DNA of 64,000 bases from Sphingomonas canadensis (GCF_026013525.1 NZ_JAPDRA010000002.1:310001-374000); one strand, 5' to 3'. Positions 51,635 to 60,046 are shown, counted from the stretch's first letter. The notes: generated by a model not told the origin, from the sequence alone. Made by a program: numbers and translations.

Positions 51635-52792
51635 TCACGATGCGAGCAGCCCGCGCGCGGCAAGGTTACGCATCAGATCACGGATGCCGAAATCCCAGGG
51701 GGCGGCGTCCTTCGAGGTGGTGACGCGATTGACGAGCCTGCCCAGCTTCGGCGCGGAGATGCTTACCACGTCGCCCAGCTTGTGGGTGAAGCCGCGGCCG
51801 GGATCGTCGCGATCCTGGATCGGCGCGAACAGCGTGCCCAGGAACAGCACGAAGCCGTCCGGATACTGATGCTCGCTCATCGTCTGGCGGACCAGATCCG
51901 TGGGATCGCGGCTGATCTCGCTCATCTTGTTGGTGCCTTCGAGGCGGTAGTTGTCCTGCCCCTCGATCACCAGATCGACGGTGGCGCTGCGCACGTCGTC
52001 CATGGTGAAGCCATCGTCGAAGATGCGGATGAAGGGGCCGAGCGCGGTGGAGGCGTTGTTGTCCTTCGCCTTGCCCAGCAGCAGCGCGCTGCGCCCTTCG
52101 ATGTCGCGCAGGTTGACGTCGTTGCCCAGCGTCGCGCCGCGGATGTTACCGTTGCGGTCCACCGCCAGCACAACTTCTGGCTCCGGATTATTCCAGTCGC
52201 TGTTGGAACGCACGCCGATCTCCGCGCCCCAGCCGACCGCGGAGAGGACCGGCGCCTTGGTGAACACCTCCGCATCCGGGCCGATCGCGACCTCAAGATA
52301 TTGCGACCACATGCCGGCCTCGATCAGCGCCGCCTTGAGCGCCGCCGCCTCGTCGCTGCCCGGAACCACCGCGCGGATGCCCGATCCGACGCGCGCCTCC
52401 AGGTCGCCGCGGATCTCGGCGGCTCGGGCGGAATCGCCGCGGGCGCGCTCCTCGATCACGCGCTCGATCGCGGAAACGGCGAAGGTGACGCCCGCCGCCT
52501 TGATGCACTGGAGGTCCACCGGGGCCAGCAGCCGGGGCTGGCCGGGCGCATTGAGCGCGCTAACATCGCACAGCGCGGGGCCGGTCAGCGTCGCCAGATC
52601 ATCGCGTTCCAGTAGGTCGGCGACCGTCGGCGCCACGCCCGAGAGATCATGGACCACGCCATCGCGCACCGCCACCGGAGTGGGGCCTGCGGAAAGCAGC
52701 ACCCGGCCGATCAAGCTGGCCTGCCCATGATCGATGGGCAGCATATCTTCTGAAAACCGCGCTTCCAAGTCCCCGCCCGTCCGTTGGGTCAT
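51635..52792 (-). CDS. xylX: 2-keto-3-deoxy-D-xylonate dehydratase (FAH family)
   Basis: 385 residues, fumarylacetoacetate-hydrolase fold, resembling Caulobacter XylX: LLAPVDLQCIKAAGVTFAVSAIERVIEERARGD, WSQYLEVAIGPDAEVFTKAP, WNNPEPEVVLAVD, GNDVNLRDIEGRSALLLGKAKDNNAS and MSEHQYPDGFVLFLGTLFAPIQDRD. It makes 2-oxoglutarate semialdehyde. First gene of xylX-xylB-xylC. The ATG at 52792 lies only six bases from the TAGCGCTA operator core and lacks a clear ribosome-binding site; an in-frame ATG at 52744 would leave room for a promoter and leader. Confidence 0.92.
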   Translation of the reverse strand: MTQRTGGDLEARFSEDMLPIDHGQASLIGRVLLSAGPTPVAVRDGVVHDLSGVAPTVADLLERDDLATLTGPALCDVSALNAPGQPRLLAPVDLQCIKAAGVTFAVSAIERVIEERARGDSARAAEIRGDLEARVGSGIRAVVPGSDEAAALKAALIEAGMWSQYLEVAIGPDAEVFTKAPVLSAVGWGAEIGVRSNSDWNNPEPEVVLAVDRNGNIRGATLGNDVNLRDIEGRSALLLGKAKDNNASTALGPFIRIFDDGFTMDDVRSATVDLVIEGQDNYRLEGTNKMSEISRDPTDLVRQTMSEHQYPDGFVLFLGTLFAPIQDRDDPGRGFTHKLGDVVSISAPKLGRLVNRVTTSKDAAPWDFGIRDLMRNLAARGLLAS

Positions 52793-52797
52793 CTATT

Positions 52798-52811
52798 TGA
52801 TAGCGCTACCA
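52798..52811. promoter_or_regulatory. LacI-type operator before xylX
   Basis: TGATAGCGCTACCA, identical to the site at 20894-20907, with similar right flanks (ATTGGTTCC against ATGGTGCC). It links the xylose genes to the xylan-locus regulator. Confidence 0.83.
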
Positions 52812-52862
52812 TTGGTTCCGGCGGGCGCGGCTGTCAAGCGCGGGCTTTACGGAGGGCGCGGT

Positions 52863-53528
52863 TCAGCGCGCGGCGGTGGGGATATGGCTCGCTATTTCGG
52901 CGGCGATCACTTCGGGATCGCGCATCGCGCCGTCTTCGCTGGCGCGCACCACGCGCCAGGGGGCGAGCAGCCCGGCGGCCACCATCGCTTCGTAATTGGC
53001 GCGCACGCGGGCCTGGAGCGCGGCATCGGCCTCATATTCGTCATAGGCGCGATCGGTGTAGCTGCGCTGCGCTTTCCGCAGGATCAGCTCGCGCGCCATC
53101 TCCCACGGCGTGTCGAGATAGATCGACAGATCGGGGCGGGGGAGGGCGAACTGGCCGGTTTCCAGCGCCAGGATCCAGTCCATCAGCGCGCGCGCCGCCG
53201 CGCCGTCCATCTTCGCGGCCTGATAGGCCATGTTCGACGCGATGTAGCGATCGAAGATCACCACATCATGCGCGGCCTGCGCATCCAGGATCGCCTGGCG
53301 CCATTCGAACCGGTCGAGCGCATAGAGCACCGCGGCGGCATGCGGGCTGGCGGCTACGGGCAACTCGCCCGCCAGCAGCCGTCCGATGGTGACGCCGGCC
53401 ACCGTTTCGCCATAGCGGGGGAAGCCGATCACGATGGCGTTGCGGCCTGCGGCCGTCAGCCTGGCGTGCAGCCGCGCCGCCGCCGTAGCCTTGCCCACGC
53501 CGTCGGCGCCCTCGATCGCGACGAGCAT
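52863..53528 (-). CDS. tmk: Thymidylate (dTMP) kinase
   Basis: 221 residues. P-loop EGADGVGKATAA, DRY motif VVIFDRYIASNMAYQAAK, lid region LRKAQRSYTDRAYDEYEAD. It phosphorylates dTMP to dTDP. The P-loop reads GKAT instead of the more common GKST/GKTT, so one hydroxyl residue is lost. The arginine-containing P-loop variant is also absent. It could be a second, divergent tmk or a related nucleotide kinase; whether another copy exists cannot be seen here. Start ATG 53528. Confidence 0.8.
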   Translation of the reverse strand: MLVAIEGADGVGKATAAARLHARLTAAGRNAIVIGFPRYGETVAGVTIGRLLAGELPVAASPHAAAVLYALDRFEWRQAILDAQAAHDVVIFDRYIASNMAYQAAKMDGAAARALMDWILALETGQFALPRPDLSIYLDTPWEMARELILRKAQRSYTDRAYDEYEADAALQARVRANYEAMVAAGLLAPWRVVRASEDGAMRDPEVIAAEIASHIPTAAR

Positions 53529-53733
53529 CGCACTTGTTCCCTTGCTTGCGAGGCCCTTTCCCTAGGCGGCGGGCGCCGGATTGTCACGCCGCCGCGCCGC
53601 GTCCCGGTTAAATTATTGTAATACTATAATATTCTAAACGAACGGGATTAGGTACAAGCCCGTAGTCGTTGCCGCGCCGTGGCGTGCCTATCGTTTCTTC
53701 CACAATCTGGCCGCCGCGTTGGGAAGGGGAAAC

Positions 53734-54102
53734 GTGAGCGAAGTCGATGTCATGATCGTGCTCGTGCTGCGCGATGCGGGTCTGCGCAGCATCCTGGCCG
53801 CGCGCCTGTCGTTCGCGGGGGCTCAGGTGGTGACCGCCCAGGCGATCCATGATCCAGCGGTGACGCGCCACATCCGCAAGCGCGCGGTGCTGGTGGTGGA
53901 GGCCGAAGCCGTGGCGGGCCGTTCCGGGGAGTGGATCGATGCGCTGGTAGACGATCCGCTGTGGATCGAGGTGGTGGTGCTGGTGGAAGAAGGCGAGCGC
54001 GAGTGCCTGCCGGACGAACCGCGGCTGTTGCCGGTCCATCGCATCCGCGCCTATCCCGAGCTCTATGCGCGGCTGCCCTATTGGACCGATGCCGCCCGCT
54101 GA
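53734..54102 (+). CDS. Small protein of unknown function beside FixLJ-like genes
   Basis: 122 residues from GTG 53734 (AGGGGAAA upstream). Alternating hydrophobic strands and helices (VDVMIVLVLRDAGLRSILAARLSFAGAQVVTAQ, AVLVVEAEAV, IEVVVLVEEGE) suggest a Rossmann-like or receiver-like fold, but no clear phosphoacceptor Asp pocket. I do not recognise the family. It is convergent with the FixJ-like regulator, ten bases from its stop. An AT-rich promoter-like stretch lies upstream at about 53610-53640. Confidence 0.6.
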   Translation: MSEVDVMIVLVLRDAGLRSILAARLSFAGAQVVTAQAIHDPAVTRHIRKRAVLVVEAEAVAGRSGEWIDALVDDPLWIEVVVLVEEGERECLPDEPRLLPVHRIRAYPELYARLPYWTDAAR

Positions 54103-54111
54103 GCCCGGGGA

Positions 54112-54726
54112 TCAGGGATCGGGGATCAGCCCCGCAGCGAAGGCGATGCGCAGCGCTTCGGAAAGGCTGCGCACCTCGAGCTTTTCCATCAGGTTGGCGC
54201 GATAGATCTCCACCGTGCGCGGGCTGATATCGAGGTTATAGGCGATAACCTTGTTCGCCTGCCCCTCGATCAGGCCGCGCAGGACGTCGCTCTCGCGCGG
54301 GGAAAGGCGGGCGATCTTGGTCTTGGCCACCTCGACCCGTGCCGCGACCTCGCTGTCCTGCTCGAAACGCTGGAAGGCGTTTTCGACCATCTCCATCAGC
54401 GTTTCGGCCTCATAGGGCTTTTCGATGAAGTCGAGCGCGCCGGCCTTCATCGCCTGCACCGCGAGGTCCACGTTGCCGCGCCCGGTGAGGATGATCGCGG
54501 CGAACTTGCCGTTCCCCCGAATCGCCCGCAGAACGTCCAGTCCCGATGCGCCCGGCATGTGGAAATCGAGAAGCAGCACCCCCGGGTCCAGATCCGGCGC
54601 CTCCTCAAGAAACGCCTCGCCCGATCGGAAACCGCGAATCAGCAACCCGGTGCGGACCGACAGAAGGCTGTGCAGGGAGGCGCGGACGGCGTCGTCGTCG
54701 TCGACGATGTATATTGTCCTACTCAT
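54112..54726 (-). CDS. FixJ-like response regulator
   Basis: 204 residues. The receiver domain (4-120) has YIVDDDDAVRASLHSLL, phosphoacceptor Asp54 (LLLDFHMPG), LTGRGNVDLAVQAMKAGALDFIEKPY. The LuxR/NarL-type helix-turn-helix (about 140-200) has LSPRESDVLRGLIEGQANKVIAYNLDISPRTVEIYRANLMEKL. This is the FixJ/NodW arrangement. The start ATG at 54726 overlaps the end of the kinase gene by eight bases, so the two are co-translated. Confidence 0.92.
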   Translation of the reverse strand: MSRTIYIVDDDDAVRASLHSLLSVRTGLLIRGFRSGEAFLEEAPDLDPGVLLLDFHMPGASGLDVLRAIRGNGKFAAIILTGRGNVDLAVQAMKAGALDFIEKPYEAETLMEMVENAFQRFEQDSEVAARVEVAKTKIARLSPRESDVLRGLIEGQANKVIAYNLDISPRTVEIYRANLMEKLEVRSLSEALRIAFAAGLIPDP

Positions 54727-56470
54727 TCTCTTCACCCTCCGTTGCGGCGGGCAGGGTGAAGCGGAACTCTGCTCCTCCCTCGGGCCGGTTTCCGGCACTC
54801 AATGTCCCACCGTGCGCTTCAATGATACGCTTACTGATCGAAAGTCCAATACCCATTCCGCTATCGCCTGGCTTTGACGTGGCGAAGCGGGAGAAAATAT
54901 CATCAAGCAGGTTTCCGGGGATTCCCGGACCACTGTCGATGATCGTAATTTCGATCTCAACCTTACCGATCTTACACGAACGAATATTAATCTGGCGTTT
55001 ACCTCCAGAAGTGGTGCGCATTGCCTGCAAAGAATTACGAAGAAGGTTAACAAGAACTTGCTGAATCTGGACTCCGTCGGCGTAGACCCGGGGTGCGGCG
55101 GGATCGAGATCGAACGCCACATCGGTGTCAAAATGGCCCGTTCCGGCGAAGACCAGCGCGGCCGCCTCGCGCACCAGCTTGTCCACCTCGGTGGGCCGCA
55201 TCGCGACTTCGCCACGGGCGGTGAAGTTGCGCATGCGGCGGATGATCTCGCCGGCGCGCTGGGTCTGTTCGGAGGCGAAGCGCAGCACCTCGGCGACGCT
55301 TTCCCCGCTGTCGCCACGTTCGGCCAGCGTGCGCGCGGCGGCGAGGAAGTTGGCGATCGCGGCGAGCGGCTGGTTCAGTTCATGCGCCAGATCGGCGGCA
55401 AGCTCGCTCATCGCCGACTGGCGCGTGACGTGGGCCAGCTCCGCATGCAGCTCCGCCAGCCGCGCCTCCGCATCCAGGCGGCGGGAGATGTCGCGGAAGA
55501 AGATGGTGATCAGCCGTTCCCCCCCGGCGGGCAGCGCGCCGGTGACCACCTCGACCGGGAAGCTGCGCCCGTCGGCGGCCTGGCCGACCGCGAGCGAGGC
55601 CTCGTCCGCCCTGCCGGGCGCGCGGGTGAACAACGCGGTGAAGGCGCTGTGCTGGTGCGACGGGGCGAGTATCTTCAGGTTCTGGCCGACCACCTCGGCG
55701 GCGGTATGGCCCCACATCCGCTCCGCCGCCGCGCTGAACTCGCGGATCGTGCCGTGCTCGTCGACCAGCACCATCGCGTCGGGCACGGTTTCCAGCACGA
55801 GCCGGAGCTGCGCCTCACGGGCATTCAGCGCGCGCGATCCGCGCAGCAGGCCGAAGTCGAGGTTCCACGCCAGCAGTGCCAGCGAGAGCAGGATCGACGC
55901 GATCACGCCCGGCAGCGAGGCGCGCAGCGCGATCGCCGGAGAGCCCGCCGCGGGCGCGAACACGAACAGCAGCAGCATGGCGAGGCCGATCGCCAGCACC
56001 GCGCTGGCGAGCAGCGCGCTCGCCTCCCGGCGTATCCAGCGCCCGTGGCTCGCCGCATAGCCCGAGCTGGCGAGAAGCAGCAGGACCAGCGCTCCGCCTG
56101 GCCCCGTCCTCCCCGGATCGGCAACCGGCACCGCGCCGACCTGAGCGGGAAAGAGCAGCAGATCAGTGCCCAGGCGAAGGCCCGTCATCGATTGGAACAG
56201 CGCGGCCGCGGCGATGGCCAGCACCGCCCCCCACAACCACAACGCCAGCACATGCCGTTCGCGGATCGCCGCGATCAGGCCGGCGGCCATCGCCGCATAG
56301 CCGATCGCGGTGGCCGGCCACATCGGCGAAGTCGCTAGGCCGAACCCGCCAAGTCTTGCGGAGCCCGTTAACCATCCCGCGAAGGAGAGCAGGCAACAGA
56401 AAAGCGCCAGCGCAGCAAGAAGCGACGCCATTCTTCTGCCCATGGGCGCCGGATTCGTTCCCGGCATCAT
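54719..56470 (-). CDS. FixL-like membrane sensor histidine kinase
   Basis: 583 residues: about six or seven transmembrane helices (14-205), a PAS domain (220-330, AMVLVDEHGTIREFSAAAERMWGHTAAEVVGQNL), HisKA with His363 (ADLAHELNQPLAAIANF) and an HATPase domain (LVNLLRNSLQAM, DSGPGIPGNL, GMGIGLSISKRI). The PAS resembles FixL, and a His in SHQHSAF could correspond to the haem ligand, but this is uncertain. The HATPase segment (about 54860-55080) has AT-rich codons unlike the rest. Start could also be ATG 56443. It presumably phosphorylates the overlapping FixJ-like regulator. Confidence 0.88.
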   Translation of the reverse strand: MMPGTNPAPMGRRMASLLAALALFCCLLSFAGWLTGSARLGGFGLATSPMWPATAIGYAAMAAGLIAAIRERHVLALWLWGAVLAIAAAALFQSMTGLRLGTDLLLFPAQVGAVPVADPGRTGPGGALVLLLLASSGYAASHGRWIRREASALLASAVLAIGLAMLLLFVFAPAAGSPAIALRASLPGVIASILLSLALLAWNLDFGLLRGSRALNAREAQLRLVLETVPDAMVLVDEHGTIREFSAAAERMWGHTAAEVVGQNLKILAPSHQHSAFTALFTRAPGRADEASLAVGQAADGRSFPVEVVTGALPAGGERLITIFFRDISRRLDAEARLAELHAELAHVTRQSAMSELAADLAHELNQPLAAIANFLAAARTLAERGDSGESVAEVLRFASEQTQRAGEIIRRMRNFTARGEVAMRPTEVDKLVREAAALVFAGTGHFDTDVAFDLDPAAPRVYADGVQIQQVLVNLLRNSLQAMRTTSGGKRQINIRSCKIGKVEIEITIIDSGPGIPGNLLDDIFSRFATSKPGDSGMGIGLSISKRIIEAHGGTLSAGNRPEGGAEFRFTLPAATEGEENE

Positions 56471-56685
56471 CGCTGGGGGCTCTCCACGCTACTCGACACC
56501 CCGCCCGGGTCGGTCATGCGTGCTAAGCTTACTGGCTGCGGCGCGAATGGAAACTGATTTTTCCGGCGTGTGAGCGGCGGGGCGGTGCGCGCAGAGGCGC
56601 CTTGCCAAAGCGGCACGGTAACGCGATCACTGGTGCATCGGCGCGGACGCGATCCGCGCCAGGAACCTGTCCAGGGAGCTGCAAG

Positions 56686-58110
56686 TTGATCCGCACAATC
56701 CTGATCCTCGGAGCGGCCGCCTCCGCGCTGGGCGCCTGCGCCAGCGGCGGCGGCGCCAAGCCGCAGACCGCATCGGCCGAACCCGCCGCCAGCGCCCCAG
56801 GCAAGGGCAAGGGGTATAACCACGATCCCTATCCCTCGACCTACAAGGCCTATCCCGGCGTGCCGACGCTGTTGACCAACGTCACCATCCTGGATGGCGA
56901 GGGCGGGCGGATCGACAAGGGCGCGATCTTCTTCAAGGACGGCAAGATCGTCGCGCTGGGCGCGGACGTGACCGGTGAGCCCGGCGCGGTGGTGATCGAC
57001 GGCGGCGGCACCTATGTCACCCCCGGCGTGATCGACATCCACAGCCACCTGGGCGACTATCCCAGCCCCGGCGTGCAGGCGCATTCCGACGGCAACGAGA
57101 TGACCGGCCCGGTCACCGCCGAGGTTTGGGCCGAGCACAGCGTGTGGCCGCAGGACCCGGGCTTCGGCCGCGCGCTGGCCAATGGCGGCGTCACCACGCT
57201 GCAGATCCTGCCGGGCTCCGCCAACCTGTTCGGCGGGCGATCCGTGGTGCTCAAGAACGTCTATGCCCGCACGATGCAGGGTATGAAGTTCCCCGGCGCG
57301 CCCTATGGCCTGAAGATGGCGTGCGGCGAGAACCCCAAGCGCGTCTATGGCGCCAAGGGCCGTTCGCCCGCCACGCGGATGGGCAACATCGCCGTCGATC
57401 GCGCGACCTGGGCCAAGGCTGTGGAATATAAGCGCCGCTGGGACCGGTATGAGGAGAAGGGCGGCGAGCCGCCCGCGCGCGACATCCAGATGGATACGCT
57501 GCGCGGCGTTCTGGAAGGCGAGATCCTGGTCCAGAACCACTGCTATCGTGCCGACGAGATGGCCATCGTCATGGATATGGCCAAGGAGTTCGGATACCAT
57601 GTCAGCGCGTTCCACCACGCGGTGGAGGCCTATAAGATCGCCGATCTGCTGAAGGCCAACGGCACCTGCGCCGCCGTGTGGGCGGACTGGTATGGCTTCA
57701 AGATGGAATCCTATGACGCGGTGAACGAGAACCTGGCGATCATCGACCAGGAAGGCGCCTGCGCGATGATCCATTCGGACGACGACAACGGCATCCAGCG
57801 GCTGAACCAGGAGGTTGCGAAGGCGCGCGCGGCGGGGCTGCGCGCGGGCTTCAAGATCACCGAGGAACATGCCTGGACCTGGCTGGCGATCAACCCCGCC
57901 AAGGCGCTGGGCATCGCCGACAAGACCGGCAGCCTGAAGCCCGGCAAGATGGCCGATATCGTGCTGTGGAACGGCAATCCGTTCAGCGTCTACACCCGCC
58001 CCGCGATGGTGTGGGTGGACGGCGCGCTGATGTTCGACGCCAAGGACCCCAAGCGGCGTCCGGTTTCCGATTTCGAGCTCGGCCAGCCGGGCGAGGGGGA
58101 TGTGAAGTGA
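56686..58110 (+). CDS. Amidohydrolase-family lipoprotein
   Basis: 474 residues. I start at TTG 56686 because GGGAG lies eight bases upstream and the product begins with a short lipoprotein signal (IRTILILGAAASALGAC, lipobox Cys at 17). Amidohydrolase landmarks: VTILDGEGGRIDKG, YVTPGVIDIHSHLGDY with the metal-binding HxH, FGYHVSAFHHAVEAYKIADLL, MIHSDDDNGIQRLNQEVAKA, NPAKALGIADKTGSLKPGKMADIVLW. The substrate is probably a cyclic amide or peptide-like molecule, not identifiable. The next amidohydrolase overlaps by one base (TGATG), and the two probably form a complex. Confidence 0.87.
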   Translation: MIRTILILGAAASALGACASGGGAKPQTASAEPAASAPGKGKGYNHDPYPSTYKAYPGVPTLLTNVTILDGEGGRIDKGAIFFKDGKIVALGADVTGEPGAVVIDGGGTYVTPGVIDIHSHLGDYPSPGVQAHSDGNEMTGPVTAEVWAEHSVWPQDPGFGRALANGGVTTLQILPGSANLFGGRSVVLKNVYARTMQGMKFPGAPYGLKMACGENPKRVYGAKGRSPATRMGNIAVDRATWAKAVEYKRRWDRYEEKGGEPPARDIQMDTLRGVLEGEILVQNHCYRADEMAIVMDMAKEFGYHVSAFHHAVEAYKIADLLKANGTCAAVWADWYGFKMESYDAVNENLAIIDQEGACAMIHSDDDNGIQRLNQEVAKARAAGLRAGFKITEEHAWTWLAINPAKALGIADKTGSLKPGKMADIVLWNGNPFSVYTRPAMVWVDGALMFDAKDPKRRPVSDFELGQPGEGDVK

Positions 58111-59417
58111 TGCGCAACCTGCTGATCAGCGCCGCCGCGGCGGCAATCGCGCTTGCCGCGCCCGCCGCCGCGCAGGATGTGGCGATCGTCAACGCGAAGC
58201 TCGTCATCGGCGACGGCTCCGGCCCCGTCGAGGGCGGCACCGTGGTGATCCGCAACGGCCGCGTCACCGCGGCGGGCACGGGGGTGTCCGTGCCCGCGGG
58301 CGTGCGGACGATCGATGCGGGCGGCAAATGGGTGTCGCCGGGCATCTTCGCCGGCTTCACCCGCCTGGGCATCGTCGAGGTGGATGCGGTGGAAGGCACC
58401 AACGACAGCTCCGCGCGCAATTCGCCGTTCAACGCCGCCATCGACGTGGCGCCTGCGGTGAACCCGCGCTCCAGCCCGATCGCGATCAACCGCACCGATG
58501 GCGTCACCCGCGCGGTGGTCGCGCCCGAAACCGCCGGGTCGATCTTCGCGGGCCAGGGCGCGATCATCGATCTGGGCGCGGACATGGATGCGGTGAGCAA
58601 GGCCCAGGCCTTCCAGTTCATGGAATATGGCGAGGCGGGGGCGGGTGCTGCGGGCGGCAGCCGCCCGGCGGCCTATGCGATGCTGCGCAACGCGCTGTTC
58701 GAGGCGCGCGAATATGCCCGCAACCCGGGCCGGTTCCTCGATCGCGGCAAGGAAGCGATGCTGACCCGGCTCGACGCCGCCGCGCTGGTGCCGGTGGCCG
58801 AGGGGCGGATGCCGCTGCTGGTGCATGTCGAGCGCGCGTCGGACATGCTGGTGCTGCTGAAGCTGAAGCGCGAGATGCCGTCGCTGAAGCTGGTGTTCGT
58901 CGGCGCGACCGAGGGCTGGACGGTGGCGAAGCAGATCGCCGATGCGGGCGTTCCCGTGATCGCCACCGCGCTGAACGACCTGCCCGGCACGTTCGAACAG
59001 CTTGCCGCCACCCAGTCGAACATCGGGCGGATGAAGGCGGCCGGCGTCGATGTGGGCGTCGGCACGATCAATCAGGACGATGCCCGCCAGGCGCGCTGGG
59101 CGCGGCAATATGCCGGCAACCTTGTGGCGCTGACGCGCGTTCCGGGTGCCAGCGGGCTGGATTGGGGCGCGGCCTTCGCCGCGATCAGCTCCAAGCCTGC
59201 CGAGGCGCTGGGGCTGGGCGGCGACTATGGCTCGCTGCGCCCGGGGCGCCACGGCGACGTGGTGATCTGGGACGGCGACCCGCTGGAGCTGGCCACCGCT
59301 CCGGTGACGGTGCTGATCGACGGCGTCGAGCAGCCGCTGGAGAACCGCCAGACCCGGTTGCGGCAGCGCTACCTCGATCCCAAGGAGGATGGGCTGCCCA
59401 AGGCCTATGAACGCTGA
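58110..59417 (+). CDS. Amidohydrolase-like periplasmic protein lacking HxH
   Basis: 435 residues with a signal peptide (to APAAAQ, about 21). The N- and C-terminal composite beta-sandwich parts are conserved (DVAIVNAKLVIGDGSGPVEGGTVVIRNGRV; SKPAEALGLGGDYGSLRPGRHGDVVIWDGDP), but the metal-binding segment GxIDxHxH reads WVSPGIFAGFTRLGIVEV, with no histidine. It is therefore unlikely to bind the usual binuclear metal site. It overlaps its intact partner by one base, suggesting a non-catalytic subunit of a heteromeric hydrolase. Confidence 0.85.
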   Translation: MRNLLISAAAAAIALAAPAAAQDVAIVNAKLVIGDGSGPVEGGTVVIRNGRVTAAGTGVSVPAGVRTIDAGGKWVSPGIFAGFTRLGIVEVDAVEGTNDSSARNSPFNAAIDVAPAVNPRSSPIAINRTDGVTRAVVAPETAGSIFAGQGAIIDLGADMDAVSKAQAFQFMEYGEAGAGAAGGSRPAAYAMLRNALFEAREYARNPGRFLDRGKEAMLTRLDAAALVPVAEGRMPLLVHVERASDMLVLLKLKREMPSLKLVFVGATEGWTVAKQIADAGVPVIATALNDLPGTFEQLAATQSNIGRMKAAGVDVGVGTINQDDARQARWARQYAGNLVALTRVPGASGLDWGAAFAAISSKPAEALGLGGDYGSLRPGRHGDVVIWDGDPLELATAPVTVLIDGVEQPLENRQTRLRQRYLDPKEDGLPKAYER

Positions 59418-59443
59418 CCGGGGGAAGCGGGCTAGTACCGCCC

Positions 59444-59469
59444 GGAAATGCGCGCTTCCGCGCATTTCC
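59444..59469. terminator. Perfect 11-bp hairpin after the amidohydrolase pair
   Basis: GGAAATGCGCG-CTTC-CGCGCATTTCC. No T-run follows (AAACAAAC), so it may be an RNA-stability element or a weak terminator ahead of the lipoprotein gene. Confidence 0.6.
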
Positions 59470-59512
59470 AAACAAACTCTGGCCCGCCCGGCGGCGGCGA
59501 AAGGAGACGGAG

Positions 59513-59902
59513 ATGCGAAGGACGACGATCGCCGCCCTGATGGGCGCAATGGCCCTGGCGCTTGGCGCCTGCGGCGGCACCGGCGAGGAGCCGGCCGCCA
59601 ACACCGCCGGTGAAGCCGAAGCCGAAGCCAACGCGCTGGGCAACGATATCGGCGGCAACGCCGCGGAGGCGGGCAACGTCACCGCCAAGGTGCTGGCGAT
59701 GAACGATTCGCTGCGCAACATCACGCTGGTGCGTGCGCTGATCGACCTCGACCTGCCGTGCGAGGGCGTCCTCAAGTCCGAAAGGATGGACGATTACGAG
59801 GGGCTGCCGGTGTGGCGCGCCCAGTGCAAGTCGGGCGACTATTATCTGATCAGCATCGATCCGGGCGGGATCGCCCATGTGCGCTCGCGCCCGCAGCGCT
59901 GA
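59513..59902 (+). CDS. Small lipoprotein of unknown function
   Basis: 129 residues. Lipoprotein signal MRRTTIAALMGAMALALGAC with lipobox LGAC, then an Ala/Glu/Asn-rich linker and a C-terminal region with DLDLPCEGVLKSERMDDYEGLPVWRAQCKSGDYYLISIDPGG. It has two cysteines in the mature domain that could form a disulfide. I do not recognise the domain. ATG start with AAAGGAGAC upstream. Convergent with phoX across a large hairpin. Confidence 0.75.
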   Translation: MRRTTIAALMGAMALALGACGGTGEEPAANTAGEAEAEANALGNDIGGNAAEAGNVTAKVLAMNDSLRNITLVRALIDLDLPCEGVLKSERMDDYEGLPVWRAQCKSGDYYLISIDPGGIAHVRSRPQR

Positions 59903-59990
59903 TCGCCGGCGGCATCGCGCCGCTAATCCGGATCGTTTTCGAACGGGGCGGATCAGATACTCAGGGGTTCAAGCGATCCGGGAAAGGGAA

Positions 59991-60022
59991 GGGGCGGCGC
60001 CCGCGATCGCGGACGCCGCCCC
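59991..60022. terminator. Large hairpin between convergent lipoprotein and phoX genes
   Basis: The 32-base near-perfect palindrome GGGGCGGCG...CGCCGCCCC has CCGCGATCGCGG at its centre. No strong T-run on either side. Its location fits shared termination. Confidence 0.65.
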
Positions 60023-60046
60023 CTCTTGCTTCAGCCCGGCTGCGCG

